This document shows positions 1-7,726 of a stretch of DNA of 64,000 nt, piece by piece. Made by a program: the position numbers and the translations under genes. The first letter of the stretch is position 1. Each line of letters begins with the position of its first letter. The notes below the pieces were generated by a model. That model had not been told where the DNA came from and ran no database searches. It saw only the letters and a program-made list of their open reading frames with translations. Origin of the DNA: Anaerolineaceae bacterium (GTDB lineage: Bacteria; Chloroflexota; Anaerolineae; Anaerolineales; Anaerolineaceae); contig PABH01000013.1 in the NCBI GenBank assembly GCA_002702705.1, positions 1-64,000 on the forward strand. The letters run 5' to 3'.

Positions 1-233
1 CCAAAGCGGAATGTAATCTTTGTGAATTATAAAAGGCTTCGATAAAATAGAAAATATCACGTTTGGCTTGGATACGGTTCGGATAAACCTGGAAACCAAC
101 CCACCCTACTTGATCTGAAGCATTATCTCTGTTAATTGTGCAATTAGTTTAATACAATGTGCATTATTTTTGAAAAGTTACACACACTTTATTAAAGAAT
201 AAACGGCCTTCAAAAGTATTCCTTTAATAACTA
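1..233. other. Intergenic start of window, no gene seen
   Basis: AT-rich sequence before the first promoter. I see no supported coding region, RNA or repeat in it; it could hold the distal upstream region of a gene outside the window. Confidence 0.5.
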
Positions 234-261
234 TTGACAAAATAGGAATAGCTGCTATAAT
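234..261 (+). promoter_or_regulatory. Sigma-70-type promoter of the padR-like gene
   Basis: TTGACA at 234-239 and TATAAT at 256-261 with a 16-bp spacer, 43 bp before the start codon. An inverted repeat AATGG-AA-CCATT at 259-270 overlaps the -10 box and could be an operator for the PadR protein itself; that role is inference. Confidence 0.8.
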
Positions 262-303
262 GGAACCATTGAACAATTAAGTATGTAGTTTTTGGAGGTT
301 TTT

Positions 304-750
304 ATGACAGAAGAATTTACCGGCAGACCAGGTCGTGGTATGGGGCGCGGACATCGCCATCATCAAGAAAGTGGACACGGCAGAGGACGGGGACGAGCCG
401 GACGCAGTGGAAGGCATTCCTTATTAGCAGTACGCCTGGTGGAACCAGCAGTTTTGGTTTTGGTGGCGGAAGAAGCCCGGCATGGGTATACCCTGCTGGA
501 GGAGCTGGAGAAATTGGGGCTGAAAGATTTACACCCGAGTAAGGTTTACCGCACCTTAAGGATGATGGAAGATGATTTATGGATTGTTTCCGATTGGGAT
601 GCGGATGAAACCCAGGGTCCGCCGCGGCGTGTGTATCGTTTGACAGAAGAGGGAAAAGACGTGCTTTGTTTTTGGCAAAAACGCCTGGAAGAAAATCAAC
701 AGGTGGTTGAAAACATATTAACCCGCTTGCGAGAGCAGCCAGAGCAATAA
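304..750 (+). CDS. PadR-family transcriptional regulator
   Basis: A 148-residue DNA-binding regulator. The PadR winged helix spans about residues 45-115 and includes the typical HPSKVYRTLRMMEDD segment and RRVYRLTEEGK wing; a C-terminal helix follows (about 120-148) that in PadR proteins makes the dimer arm. Residues 6-42 are a low-complexity tail rich in Gly, Arg and His, which is unusual for the core family and could bind metal or nucleic acid (inference). The ATG at 304 is chosen because GGAGG at 294-298 sits just upstream; an in-frame TTG at 292 would lie before that site. PadR proteins usually repress neighbouring transporter or stress genes and their own gene. No partner transporter lies beside it. 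A bidirectional terminator follows. Confidence 0.85.
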   Translation: MTEEFTGRPGRGMGRGHRHHQESGHGRGRGRAGRSGRHSLLAVRLVEPAVLVLVAEEARHGYTLLEELEKLGLKDLHPSKVYRTLRMMEDDLWIVSDWDADETQGPPRRVYRLTEEGKDVLCFWQKRLEENQQVVENILTRLREQPEQ

Positions 751-788
751 GTAAAATTGTTGTGCAAGAAAATTTAGATAACTAATAA

Positions 789-829
789 AAAACTGGTGAC
801 CGTTACAGTCACCAGTTTTGTTTTACTTT
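789..829. terminator. Bidirectional terminator between convergent genes
   Basis: A 12-bp perfect stem (789-800 with 808-819) and a 7-nt loop. T-rich sequence follows on the plus side and A-rich sequence precedes it, so it can serve the padR-like gene and the convergent VOC gene. Confidence 0.85.
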
Positions 830-1659
830 AGTAAAATCTTGATCCCGGAGGGATCGGTCACTATAGGGCCGGATTCCTCTTCTTGGATGGGGATACCAGC
901 GGCGGTTAAATTTGTTAGTGCTGTTTGTAAATCTTCCGGAGTTTGATATACCAGTTCAAAATACCGTAAACCGGCTGTATCGGGCGGCAAAGGATCGGCT
1001 CCGGCTGTGTGCCAGGTATTGAGACCGACATGGTGGTGATAATCTCCGCCTGCAAAAAACAAGGCATTATCTCCGTAGACCTGGGTTAATTCCAGACCAA
1101 GGTTGGAATAAAAAGTTTCGCTCAAAACCAGCTCTTTTACTGCGAGATGGATATGCCCGATGGTGGTTCCATTGGGCAGCCCGGTGTATTTTTTCTCTTT
1201 ATGCTGCAGGCTCATCATGAGATTATCCAGATTGAGTTCTTCGGTGCCCATATCCAGCTGATTTTCTTCATCTACCGGCCAATCTTCTTCAGGGCGGTCA
1301 CAGGTCAGTTCGATACCAGCACCATCCGGGCCGGTCAGATATAAGGATTCGGACACACCGTGGTCTGCAACACCTTCCAGATCAACACTGTTATTGACCA
1401 GGTGATATACCAGGCGGGCTAAATCTTCCCGGCTGGGCAGGCGGATGGCGATGTGAAATAAACCGGTTGTTCTTTTGCGCGGCTGCAGGTTGTTGACCTT
1501 GTGTAATACCAAAAGAGCAGTTCCATTACTGGTGCCCAGTGTGGTTTGTAAATCTTGCTGTTTTATAACCTGGAATCCAAACGCCTCCTGATAAAAATAG
1601 GTCGCACGTTCCAGATTTGAAACATTTAAATGTACTCGGCCGATCCCGGATACCGCCAT
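823..1659 (-). CDS. VOC-family ring-cleaving dioxygenase-like protein (CatE type)
   Basis: A 278-residue cytosolic protein with two vicinal-oxygen-chelate domains in tandem, as in Bacillus CatE catechol 2,3-dioxygenase (about 285 residues). Domain 1 opens with IGRVHLNVSNLERA and domain 2 with IGHIHLAVKELVLSETFY. Candidate metal ligands are the His of HIHLAV, the HHVGLNTW segment and the Glu of RYFELVY. CatE-like enzymes cleave catecholic rings extradiol with Fe(II) or Mn(II); the true substrate here is unknown, and many relatives are annotated only as glyoxalase/bleomycin-resistance family. The start at 1659 is favoured over an upstream one because a GGAGGTG site lies 4 nt before it. It stands alone, between two terminators. 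Confidence 0.8.
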   Translation of the reverse strand: MAVSGIGRVHLNVSNLERATYFYQEAFGFQVIKQQDLQTTLGTSNGTALLVLHKVNNLQPRKRTTGLFHIAIRLPSREDLARLVYHLVNNSVDLEGVADHGVSESLYLTGPDGAGIELTCDRPEEDWPVDEENQLDMGTEELNLDNLMMSLQHKEKKYTGLPNGTTIGHIHLAVKELVLSETFYSNLGLELTQVYGDNALFFAGGDYHHHVGLNTWHTAGADPLPPDTAGLRYFELVYQTPEDLQTALTNLTAAGIPIQEEESGPIVTDPSGIKILLK

Positions 1660-1755
1660 TTCACACCTCCATAAAAAGTTTACCTGTTGGCAGGATAACA
1701 CGCCGGACTTGTTTTTGTCAAATAAATAAAGATCCCTTATGGCAGATGAAAAATA

Positions 1756-1794
1756 AAAACTCGGCTTTCCAATAGATTTAGAAAGCCGAGTTTT
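1756..1794 (-). terminator. Rho-independent terminator after the ELWxSDGT-repeat gene
   Basis: A 14-bp perfect stem (1756-1769 with 1781-1794) and an 11-nt loop. It lies between the stop codon of the repeat protein and the start of the VOC gene on the same strand, separating the two. Confidence 0.8.
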
Positions 1795-1813
1795 CTATCG
1801 AAACAAAACTCTC

Positions 1814-3349
1814 TTATTGAGCGAAAACGAGGGGCATGTAACTGAAATAACCGAGCGCCCATAATTCGATCCCATAAGGGCCGTCCAGATAGACGTCAGC
1901 TAAAATATTGTTGTAAATATCAATGTCCGTTGCGACAAAAAAGAGTTGGCCACCCACATTGGTTAAGGTTGAATAACGATTTATCATTGAACTTCCTGAA
2001 CCGGGGAGGAGATCTTTCACCATGTGGGTTCCTTCATCCGTACCATCGCTGCGCCACAATTCGTAACCGTAGGCATCCTGGTATGCGATGAAATAAAGTG
2101 TGTTATTTACAGCGGTTAGTTCTTCGAGGTCCGTGTTATTTTGGCCTGTAGTAATATCTTTGACCAAAACCGTTCCTTCCTCTGTTCCATCACTGCGCCA
2201 TAATTCTCTACCATGAATATCATCTTCGGCAGTAAAAAAGAGGGTGTTGTTTACAGCGGTAATATTCTGTGGATATGAACCACCACCACCCGGGTAAATA
2301 TTTTTAACCAGCACCGTTCCATCCTCTGTTCCATCGCTGCGCCATAATTCTCTACCCGATATCGAATCAGTGGCCTGAAAAAAAAGCATGTCATTGGAGA
2401 TGACCAATGAACTATTGTAGTAATATTCTATAGAGTTGTTTGCTCCCAGGGAAATGTCTTTAACCATCATGGTTCCATCTGTTGTTCCATCGCTGCGCCA
2501 AAGTTCATAACCATGAACACCATCATTTGCAAAGAAAAAAAGATTGTTGTCATAAGCGGTGAAGGAAAACTCGTCATAGTAATTGATTGAATCGGTTTCG
2601 CCCGGGTAAATATCTTTAACCAAAACCGTTCCATCCGCGGTACCGTCACTGACCCACAATTCTTCGCCATGGATTCCATCATTTGTGGTGAAGAATAGTT
2701 TATCGTTTACAGCCGTAAGATTGGATAGAGGTGTACTACCAGTACCCGGAATAATGTCTTTGACCAAATTGGTTCCTTCATTGGTGCCGTCGCTGGACCA
2801 CAATGCTTCCCCATGGATGCCATCATTGGCAACAAAAAACAAACGATCCTCAACGACGGTAAGCAACATCGGGTTAGAGTCATACCCGCCCGGGTAAATA
2901 TCCTTAACAACGAGGGTACCTTCTTCCGTACCGTCACTGCGCCATAATTCGTAACCGTAGGTTTCGTCAAAGGCGGTAAAATAAAGCTCGTTTTGAAAGG
3001 CGATAAAATTCCATGCCTCCCAGGTGTAATTCTCTCGACTTAATTCTTTTACAAACACCGTGCCCGATTCTGTTCCATCACTGCGCCAAAGTCCATAAAA
3101 AGAGTTTTCACTATTATATGAAACTGCGGTAAAAAACAGGGTGCCGTTCACATCGGTAAGGTTTTCAGGTTGTGAAGGATATCTTCCCTCGCTGATGTTT
3201 TTCACCAGGTATGGTTGGGGTTCGGGTGCGTTTGCGAAGACGGGAGCCGGTGTAATACCCAGGAGGCCGATCAATAAAATGATCCGAAAAATGGTTTGAA
3301 TGAATTTAGAGAAGTTTACGGGACGTAATGTTGATTTTTGGGTATGCAT
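1814..3349 (-). CDS. Secreted ELWxSDGTxxGT-repeat protein
   Basis: A 511-residue exported protein. Residues about 18-40 are a hydrophobic signal segment ending near VFANAPEP. The rest consists of eight copies of a unit of about 50 residues, each with (E/G/A)LWxSDGTxxGTxxVK followed by a FFxAxD strand, plus a ninth partial copy. This is the known ELWxxDGT repeat family, predicted to form a beta-propeller-like surface domain; the ligand is unknown. The C-terminus reads GYFSYMPLVFAQ, matching the (F/Y)xP(L/M)(V/L) ending of the large protein at 7.7-12.2 kb. The start is supported by AAGGAG 7 nt upstream. Likely cell-surface or released. The gene is monocistronic. Confidence 0.75.
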   Translation of the reverse strand: MHTQKSTLRPVNFSKFIQTIFRIILLIGLLGITPAPVFANAPEPQPYLVKNISEGRYPSQPENLTDVNGTLFFTAVSYNSENSFYGLWRSDGTESGTVFVKELSRENYTWEAWNFIAFQNELYFTAFDETYGYELWRSDGTEEGTLVVKDIYPGGYDSNPMLLTVVEDRLFFVANDGIHGEALWSSDGTNEGTNLVKDIIPGTGSTPLSNLTAVNDKLFFTTNDGIHGEELWVSDGTADGTVLVKDIYPGETDSINYYDEFSFTAYDNNLFFFANDGVHGYELWRSDGTTDGTMMVKDISLGANNSIEYYYNSSLVISNDMLFFQATDSISGRELWRSDGTEDGTVLVKNIYPGGGGSYPQNITAVNNTLFFTAEDDIHGRELWRSDGTEEGTVLVKDITTGQNNTDLEELTAVNNTLYFIAYQDAYGYELWRSDGTDEGTHMVKDLLPGSGSSMINRYSTLTNVGGQLFFVATDIDIYNNILADVYLDGPYGIELWALGYFSYMPLVFAQ

Positions 3350-3730
3350 GAAAAAAACTCCTTTTTGATAGGTGAATTGAATAGTTCGGTTTATAAGGAG
3401 GGGAAAGAAATTTCAATTGAAGTGAGTTTAATTTTACAGGAGGTACATCAATTAAAGGGTATGAAAAAACTGTTTGGTTTTTACCTAATCCGGAAAGAGC
3501 AGACCTCGAGTTATCCTTTAAAAGTCAACGTATCCTTGTGGAATTTGTGATCAAAAGATATTTAAGTAGAGCACATAAGAATGAGTGAGTTAAATCTGGT
3601 AACAGAATATAAAGAAGTTGGTTTTATGGTTTTTATAAAAAATTTTTTCGGGTACTATAAAAAACGATTTGTAGACCAATTTCAATCGGTTATCTCAAAA
3701 GATCATAACATTTGTTATTTTAAAAATTGT
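3350..3730. other. Intergenic region with one dispersed repeat motif
   Basis: About 380 bp between two minus-strand genes. It must hold the promoter of the ELWxSDGT gene, but I could not fix its boxes. It carries a 16-bp motif (3495-3510) shared with the tandem repeat near 21.3 kb. Short open frames here (at 3338-3550 and 3581-3739, plus strand) lack ribosome sites and recognisable products. Confidence 0.5.
3495..3510 (+). repeat. Dispersed motif shared with the 21.3-kb repeat
   Basis: The 16-bp string AAGAGCAGACCTCGAG also occurs at about 21266-21280 and 21517-21531, where it is the left arm of a dyad. An exact match this long is very unlikely by chance in 64 kb, so this is probably a relic or a single arm of the same intergenic repeat. 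Confidence 0.6.
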
Positions 3731-4255
3731 TTATCTTAAGCGTCTTCTAAGATCCCACTTAAGTGTATTTTGTTCTTCATGGATTTTTTTATATAATAAC
3801 CAGTATTTTTCTGCCCATTCTCTTTGGTCATATCTCTCAGCAAGACGTTTTCCAAACATGAGGAGTTTTTCTGCAATTTTTTTTGATTTTCTTAAATATA
3901 TTTTATTTGCTGTTTGATCTATTTCGTTGTAAAAATCGTAATTAAATTTCTTTTCCCAACCTAAATCACCATACACCTGTGATCTTTTAAGAACTTCCTG
4001 TACATTCTCTTTTAGTAAAAAAGTGGTAAAGATAGCCACCATTTCCCAATGCGAATATATTTCTTCCGGTTGGAGTTCATCTGAAATAAAATATTTTACT
4101 TTTTCTAAATTAACCTCAGGATGATCTTTATAAATTTGATTTACAAGATTTTTTGGTTTACCACCGAAAAGAGATTGCAACAAAAAAGTAACAATAAACC
4201 TTATCAAATAAGTTGCACCAGTTATAACAAATATAAAAATAATTAAATCAAGCAT
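3731..4255 (-). CDS. Hypothetical protein with one N-terminal membrane helix
   Basis: A 174-residue protein I do not recognise. Residues 1-30 form one or two hydrophobic stretches (LIIFIFVITGATYLI and FIVTFLL); the remainder is charged and helical, rich in Lys, Glu and aromatic residues, so probably cytosolic behind a membrane anchor. A basic tail (DLRRRLR) ends the protein. The Shine-Dalgarno site is weak. The DNA is markedly AT-rich compared with neighbours, which could reflect horizontal origin. Confidence 0.55.
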   Translation of the reverse strand: MLDLIIFIFVITGATYLIRFIVTFLLQSLFGGKPKNLVNQIYKDHPEVNLEKVKYFISDELQPEEIYSHWEMVAIFTTFLLKENVQEVLKRSQVYGDLGWEKKFNYDFYNEIDQTANKIYLRKSKKIAEKLLMFGKRLAERYDQREWAEKYWLLYKKIHEEQNTLKWDLRRRLR

Positions 4256-4435
4256 ATAGAAAATTCTCGATGACCATTTAAGTTGAATAAATTATACAAT
4301 GAGCGCGGTAAAATAAAAGAAGTTAAAAGAACCCAAAAAAACAAAAAATATTACGAATTTATTTGCTCTGATAATCTATATCTATACAATTAATTGTGAA
4401 GAAAAATTCCCTTCAGAAGTAGTTAGACACCCTAT

Positions 4436-5257
4436 ATGAACTTCAGAAACCTAGTTAAGAAACGAGCCATCGTTATATTTTTTATTCTCACCTATCTCAT
4501 AACTTGGGGGTTAGGCGCACCCGCAGACTTAATCCCAGGTTGGCCGAAAATATTGGGGTTATTTATGGTAACGGGTCCCGCAATTGGTGCGGTCATTGTT
4601 ACCGCTGTGGTTAAAGGGAAAGTAGGAGTTGAGCATTTATTATCATCATTAACACGGTGGCGGGTGGGATTGGGTTGGTATGGGATCGTTTTATTGGGAC
4701 CTGCAATCACAATGGTGGTCTCGATTGGGTTATATGGTTTGTTTGTTAATGATTCTGTTGTTTTGGAGTCTGTTCAATTGATACCGATGATGGGTACTCA
4801 TCTTTTAACGTTGATTGGAATTTTTGTGTATCAATTGTTAATAGTTTGGGGTGAGGAAATTGGTTGGCGCGGGTATGCCTTACCCAGATTACAAAACAAG
4901 ATACATCCGCTATTGGCGAGTTTGGTGTTGGGAGTATTGTGGGGCTTTTGGCATTTGCCATTTTTTTTGATTAAAGATTCAGTTCATCAAAAAATGGGTT
5001 TACCCTTTTTTATTTTGGCAACAATCGGATATACGGTACTTTACACCTGGATTTATAATGGCACAAAAGGGAGTGTGTTCTTGATCTGTTTGTTACATGC
5101 GGCGAATAATACAACTGTTTCGTACACGATGTTATTTTTTCCACCCTTGATTGAGAACCCCTTGTTTTCTCTGGCAGTTTTAGCGTTCTTTAATGGTGTT
5201 GTTATTTTGTTTGCCGGTCCAAAATTGCTTTGGCAACCAATGGCGGATGTTTCTTAA
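4436..5257 (+). CDS. CPBP-family intramembrane metalloprotease
   Basis: A 273-residue polytopic membrane protein with about seven or eight hydrophobic helices. It shows all motifs of the CPBP (CAAX protease and bacteriocin-processing, ABI) family: EEIGWRG at residues 140-146 (the EExxxR motif), FWHLP after it (FxxxH), and HAANN near the C-terminus. In the family the two Glu and the two His place the zinc or water for peptide cleavage inside the membrane. Members process prenylated proteins or bacteriocin peptides, or act in stress; the substrate here is unknown. No clear ribosome site precedes the ATG. It stands upstream of the recD2-like gene with a 50-bp gap. Confidence 0.85.
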   Translation: MNFRNLVKKRAIVIFFILTYLITWGLGAPADLIPGWPKILGLFMVTGPAIGAVIVTAVVKGKVGVEHLLSSLTRWRVGLGWYGIVLLGPAITMVVSIGLYGLFVNDSVVLESVQLIPMMGTHLLTLIGIFVYQLLIVWGEEIGWRGYALPRLQNKIHPLLASLVLGVLWGFWHLPFFLIKDSVHQKMGLPFFILATIGYTVLYTWIYNGTKGSVFLICLLHAANNTTVSYTMLFFPPLIENPLFSLAVLAFFNGVVILFAGPKLLWQPMADVS

Positions 5258-5315
5258 CGAATCAAAGAGTGAGTTATTTGGGTATTAACGACTCGTTTTC
5301 TGGTAAGATTTGAGT

Positions 5316-7541
5316 ATGGTTAAAAATGATCAATCCCCGGGATTGTTACAGCAAGAGTTGGAAGGCGTTCTTGAACGAATTACTTTTCAGAACGAGGAGA
5401 ATGGCTATACGGTTGCCAAGGTAATTCCGCCCGGCAAATCTCAGCCGGTGACGGTGGTGGGCACGTTAGCTGGCGCGCAGGTGGGGGAATCCTTGCTGCT
5501 GCAGGGGACGTGGATCAATCATCAAAAATTTGGACGCCAGTTTGAAGTACGCGGTTTTAAGGTTAAGCTGCCTGCCACGTTGGAGGGCATCCGAAAATAT
5601 CTAGGCAGCGGCCTCATCAAAGGGGTGGGCCCGGCCACAGCTAAAAAAATCGTGGATTATTTTGGGCTGGACACACTCGAAATGTTGGATAAGTACCCGG
5701 AGCGGATCGTGCAGGTGCCCGGCATTGGGGCGCATAAGGTGGAAATTATCTCTGCGGCCTGGCACGAACAGCAGCAGATCAAAGAAGTGATGTTATTTTT
5801 ACAAAGTAACGGTGTCAGCACCAGCCTGGCGGTTAAGATTTACAAACAATATGGCGATCAATCCATTCGTGTGGTGCGGGAAACACCTTACCAGTTGGCC
5901 CGCGATATTTTTGGGATCGGGTTTAAAACAGCCGATCAGGTCGCCCGCAAGATGGGGCTGCCCGAAGATTCTCCGGCTCGGATTCAGACCGGATTGTTGT
6001 ATGCCCTGGGTCAGCTCAGCAACGAAGGTCATTGTTACGCCACCAAAGAACAGCTGCTGGTTTCTGCCACGGAATTATTGGACCAACCCAAAGAAACCTG
6101 TGAGGCGGAAATTGGCACCCTCATTTTGCAGGAAGCCGTGATTGAGGATAAAGAAGTTTATTACCTGCCGCCTTTTTATTATGCCGAAATTGGCGTAGCA
6201 AAAAAAATATCAAACATTTTCCGCAGCAGCCGTTCCCGGTTGGGCATGTTTAAAACGATGAATTGGGCGCTGGCGTTTTCCGCTTTGGATCAAACCAGTG
6301 GTTTTACCTTAACCGACCAGCAAAAACAAGCAGTGCAAATGGCACTTACCGAAAAAGTGAGTATATTAACCGGCGGTCCCGGCACAGGCAAAAGCACTAT
6401 TACCGGTTCGATCATTCAGTTGTTAAAGGAAAGACATGCTTCCGTCCTGCTCGCGGCACCTACCGGGCGGGCGGCCAAACGCTTGAGCGAGGCGACAGGC
6501 CTGGAAGCAAAAACCATTCACCGTCTGCTGGAATTTTCCCCCGCCGAAAGTGTCTCTTTTGCCCGTGATCGCGAAAATCCGCTGGATGCAGATCTGATCA
6601 TCATTGACGAAACCTCCATGGTGGATATTTTATTGATGAACCATCTCTTAAACGCGGTTGAGAATGGCTCCCATATTTTGTTTGTAGGGGATATGGACCA
6701 ACTGCCTTCGGTTGGGCCGGGTAATGTCCTGCGAGATTTAATCGACAGTGGGGTTTTGCCAGTGGTTTGCCTGGATACCATTTTTCGTCAGGCAGAAGAC
6801 AGTTTTATTATTGTTAACGCCCACCGTATCAATCACGGTGAAATGCCGTTGTTTACCAAAGAAGCCAGTGATTTTTTCTTGTTCTCCGAGCCGGATGCGG
6901 AAAAAGCTGCCGATTGGGTGGAAGACGTGGTTTGCAACCGCATCCCGGAAAAATTTGGTTTTAATCCGAACCAGGATATTCAGGTGTTAACCCCCATGCA
7001 CCGCGGTTCGGCAGGAGTGAGTGCATTAAATGAACGTTTGCAGGAAAAACTCAACCCGCCCAGTCCACGCAAAGCGCAGGTGCAGCATGGTTCCCGCATT
7101 TTCCGTGAAGGGGACCGGGTGATGCAGATTCGTAACGATTATGACCGCCATATCTTTAACGGCGATTTGGGTATGATTACCAAAGTGGATACGGAAGAAC
7201 AGCTGGTGATGGTTAATTTTGATGAACGGATTGTGCCGTGTGAACCGCTGCAGTTGGAAGAACTGGTACACGCCTACGCCATCAGTATTCACAAATCACA
7301 GGGTTCCGAGTTTCCGGTGGTGGTGATGCCGCTTTTGATGCAGCACTATATGATGTTACAGCGCAATTTGGTGTACACTGGTGTGACTCGTGCCCGCAAA
7401 CTGGTGGTGATGGTGGGGGATAAAAAGGCAATTGGTATGGCAGTCCGCAACAACCGCATCAGCGAACGCAACACCATGTTAAAGGAGAGATTACAGGTAC
7501 CACCGCAGGGGGAAGGCTCCGATTTGACGTTGTGGGGGTGA
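5316..7541 (+). CDS. recD2: RecD2-type ATP-dependent DNA helicase (SF1B)
   Basis: A 741-residue helicase of the RecD2/YrrC family, which occurs without RecBC and unwinds DNA 5'-3' in repair and replication-fork rescue. The N-terminal OB-like part (about 12-85) is followed by helix-hairpin-helix motifs (YLGSGLIKGVGPATAKKI near 94-115). The helicase core has Walker A GGPGTGKST near 352-361, Walker B DETSMVD near 430, and the UvrD-C-like motif HKSQGSEFP near 658. The length fits the family. The ATG at 5316 is taken as start; a TTG two codons earlier is also in frame and neither has a strong ribosome site. A stretch of about 185 bp separates it from the next gene. Confidence 0.93.
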   Translation: MVKNDQSPGLLQQELEGVLERITFQNEENGYTVAKVIPPGKSQPVTVVGTLAGAQVGESLLLQGTWINHQKFGRQFEVRGFKVKLPATLEGIRKYLGSGLIKGVGPATAKKIVDYFGLDTLEMLDKYPERIVQVPGIGAHKVEIISAAWHEQQQIKEVMLFLQSNGVSTSLAVKIYKQYGDQSIRVVRETPYQLARDIFGIGFKTADQVARKMGLPEDSPARIQTGLLYALGQLSNEGHCYATKEQLLVSATELLDQPKETCEAEIGTLILQEAVIEDKEVYYLPPFYYAEIGVAKKISNIFRSSRSRLGMFKTMNWALAFSALDQTSGFTLTDQQKQAVQMALTEKVSILTGGPGTGKSTITGSIIQLLKERHASVLLAAPTGRAAKRLSEATGLEAKTIHRLLEFSPAESVSFARDRENPLDADLIIIDETSMVDILLMNHLLNAVENGSHILFVGDMDQLPSVGPGNVLRDLIDSGVLPVVCLDTIFRQAEDSFIIVNAHRINHGEMPLFTKEASDFFLFSEPDAEKAADWVEDVVCNRIPEKFGFNPNQDIQVLTPMHRGSAGVSALNERLQEKLNPPSPRKAQVQHGSRIFREGDRVMQIRNDYDRHIFNGDLGMITKVDTEEQLVMVNFDERIVPCEPLQLEELVHAYAISIHKSQGSEFPVVVMPLLMQHYMMLQRNLVYTGVTRARKLVVMVGDKKAIGMAVRNNRISERNTMLKERLQVPPQGEGSDLTLWG

Positions 7542-7611
7542 TGGGAAAGTATTTTATCTTTTATTATGTAGGTAAAAATTTATTTTGGAAAAAAGAATCG
7601 CTTTTTTGCTT

Positions 7612-7647
7612 ATTTTAATTATTGTTTTCGATTAAAATAATTAAAAT
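7612..7647. repeat. AT-only inverted repeat upstream of the giant secreted protein
   Basis: A 12-bp perfect inverted repeat (7612-7623 with 7636-7647), loop 12 nt, made only of A and T in its arms. It may be a weak terminator for the helicase gene or a regulator site; neither is shown. Confidence 0.5.
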
Positions 7648-7726
7648 CCTTTGTTTAATTTGTGGGGATATTAAAACAAAATATCTTAAAACAATCCAGA
7701 AATCTTAAAACCGGATAAGGGGACTC

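Noticed and set aside
3338-3550. Plus-strand 70-codon frame overlapping the ELWxSDGT gene start
   Set aside because: No ribosome site, begins inside the divergent gene, and part of it is the dispersed repeat motif.
3581-3739. Plus-strand 52-codon ATG frame in the AT-rich gap
   Set aside because: No Shine-Dalgarno site, no recognisable product, and it runs into the minus-strand gene at 3731.
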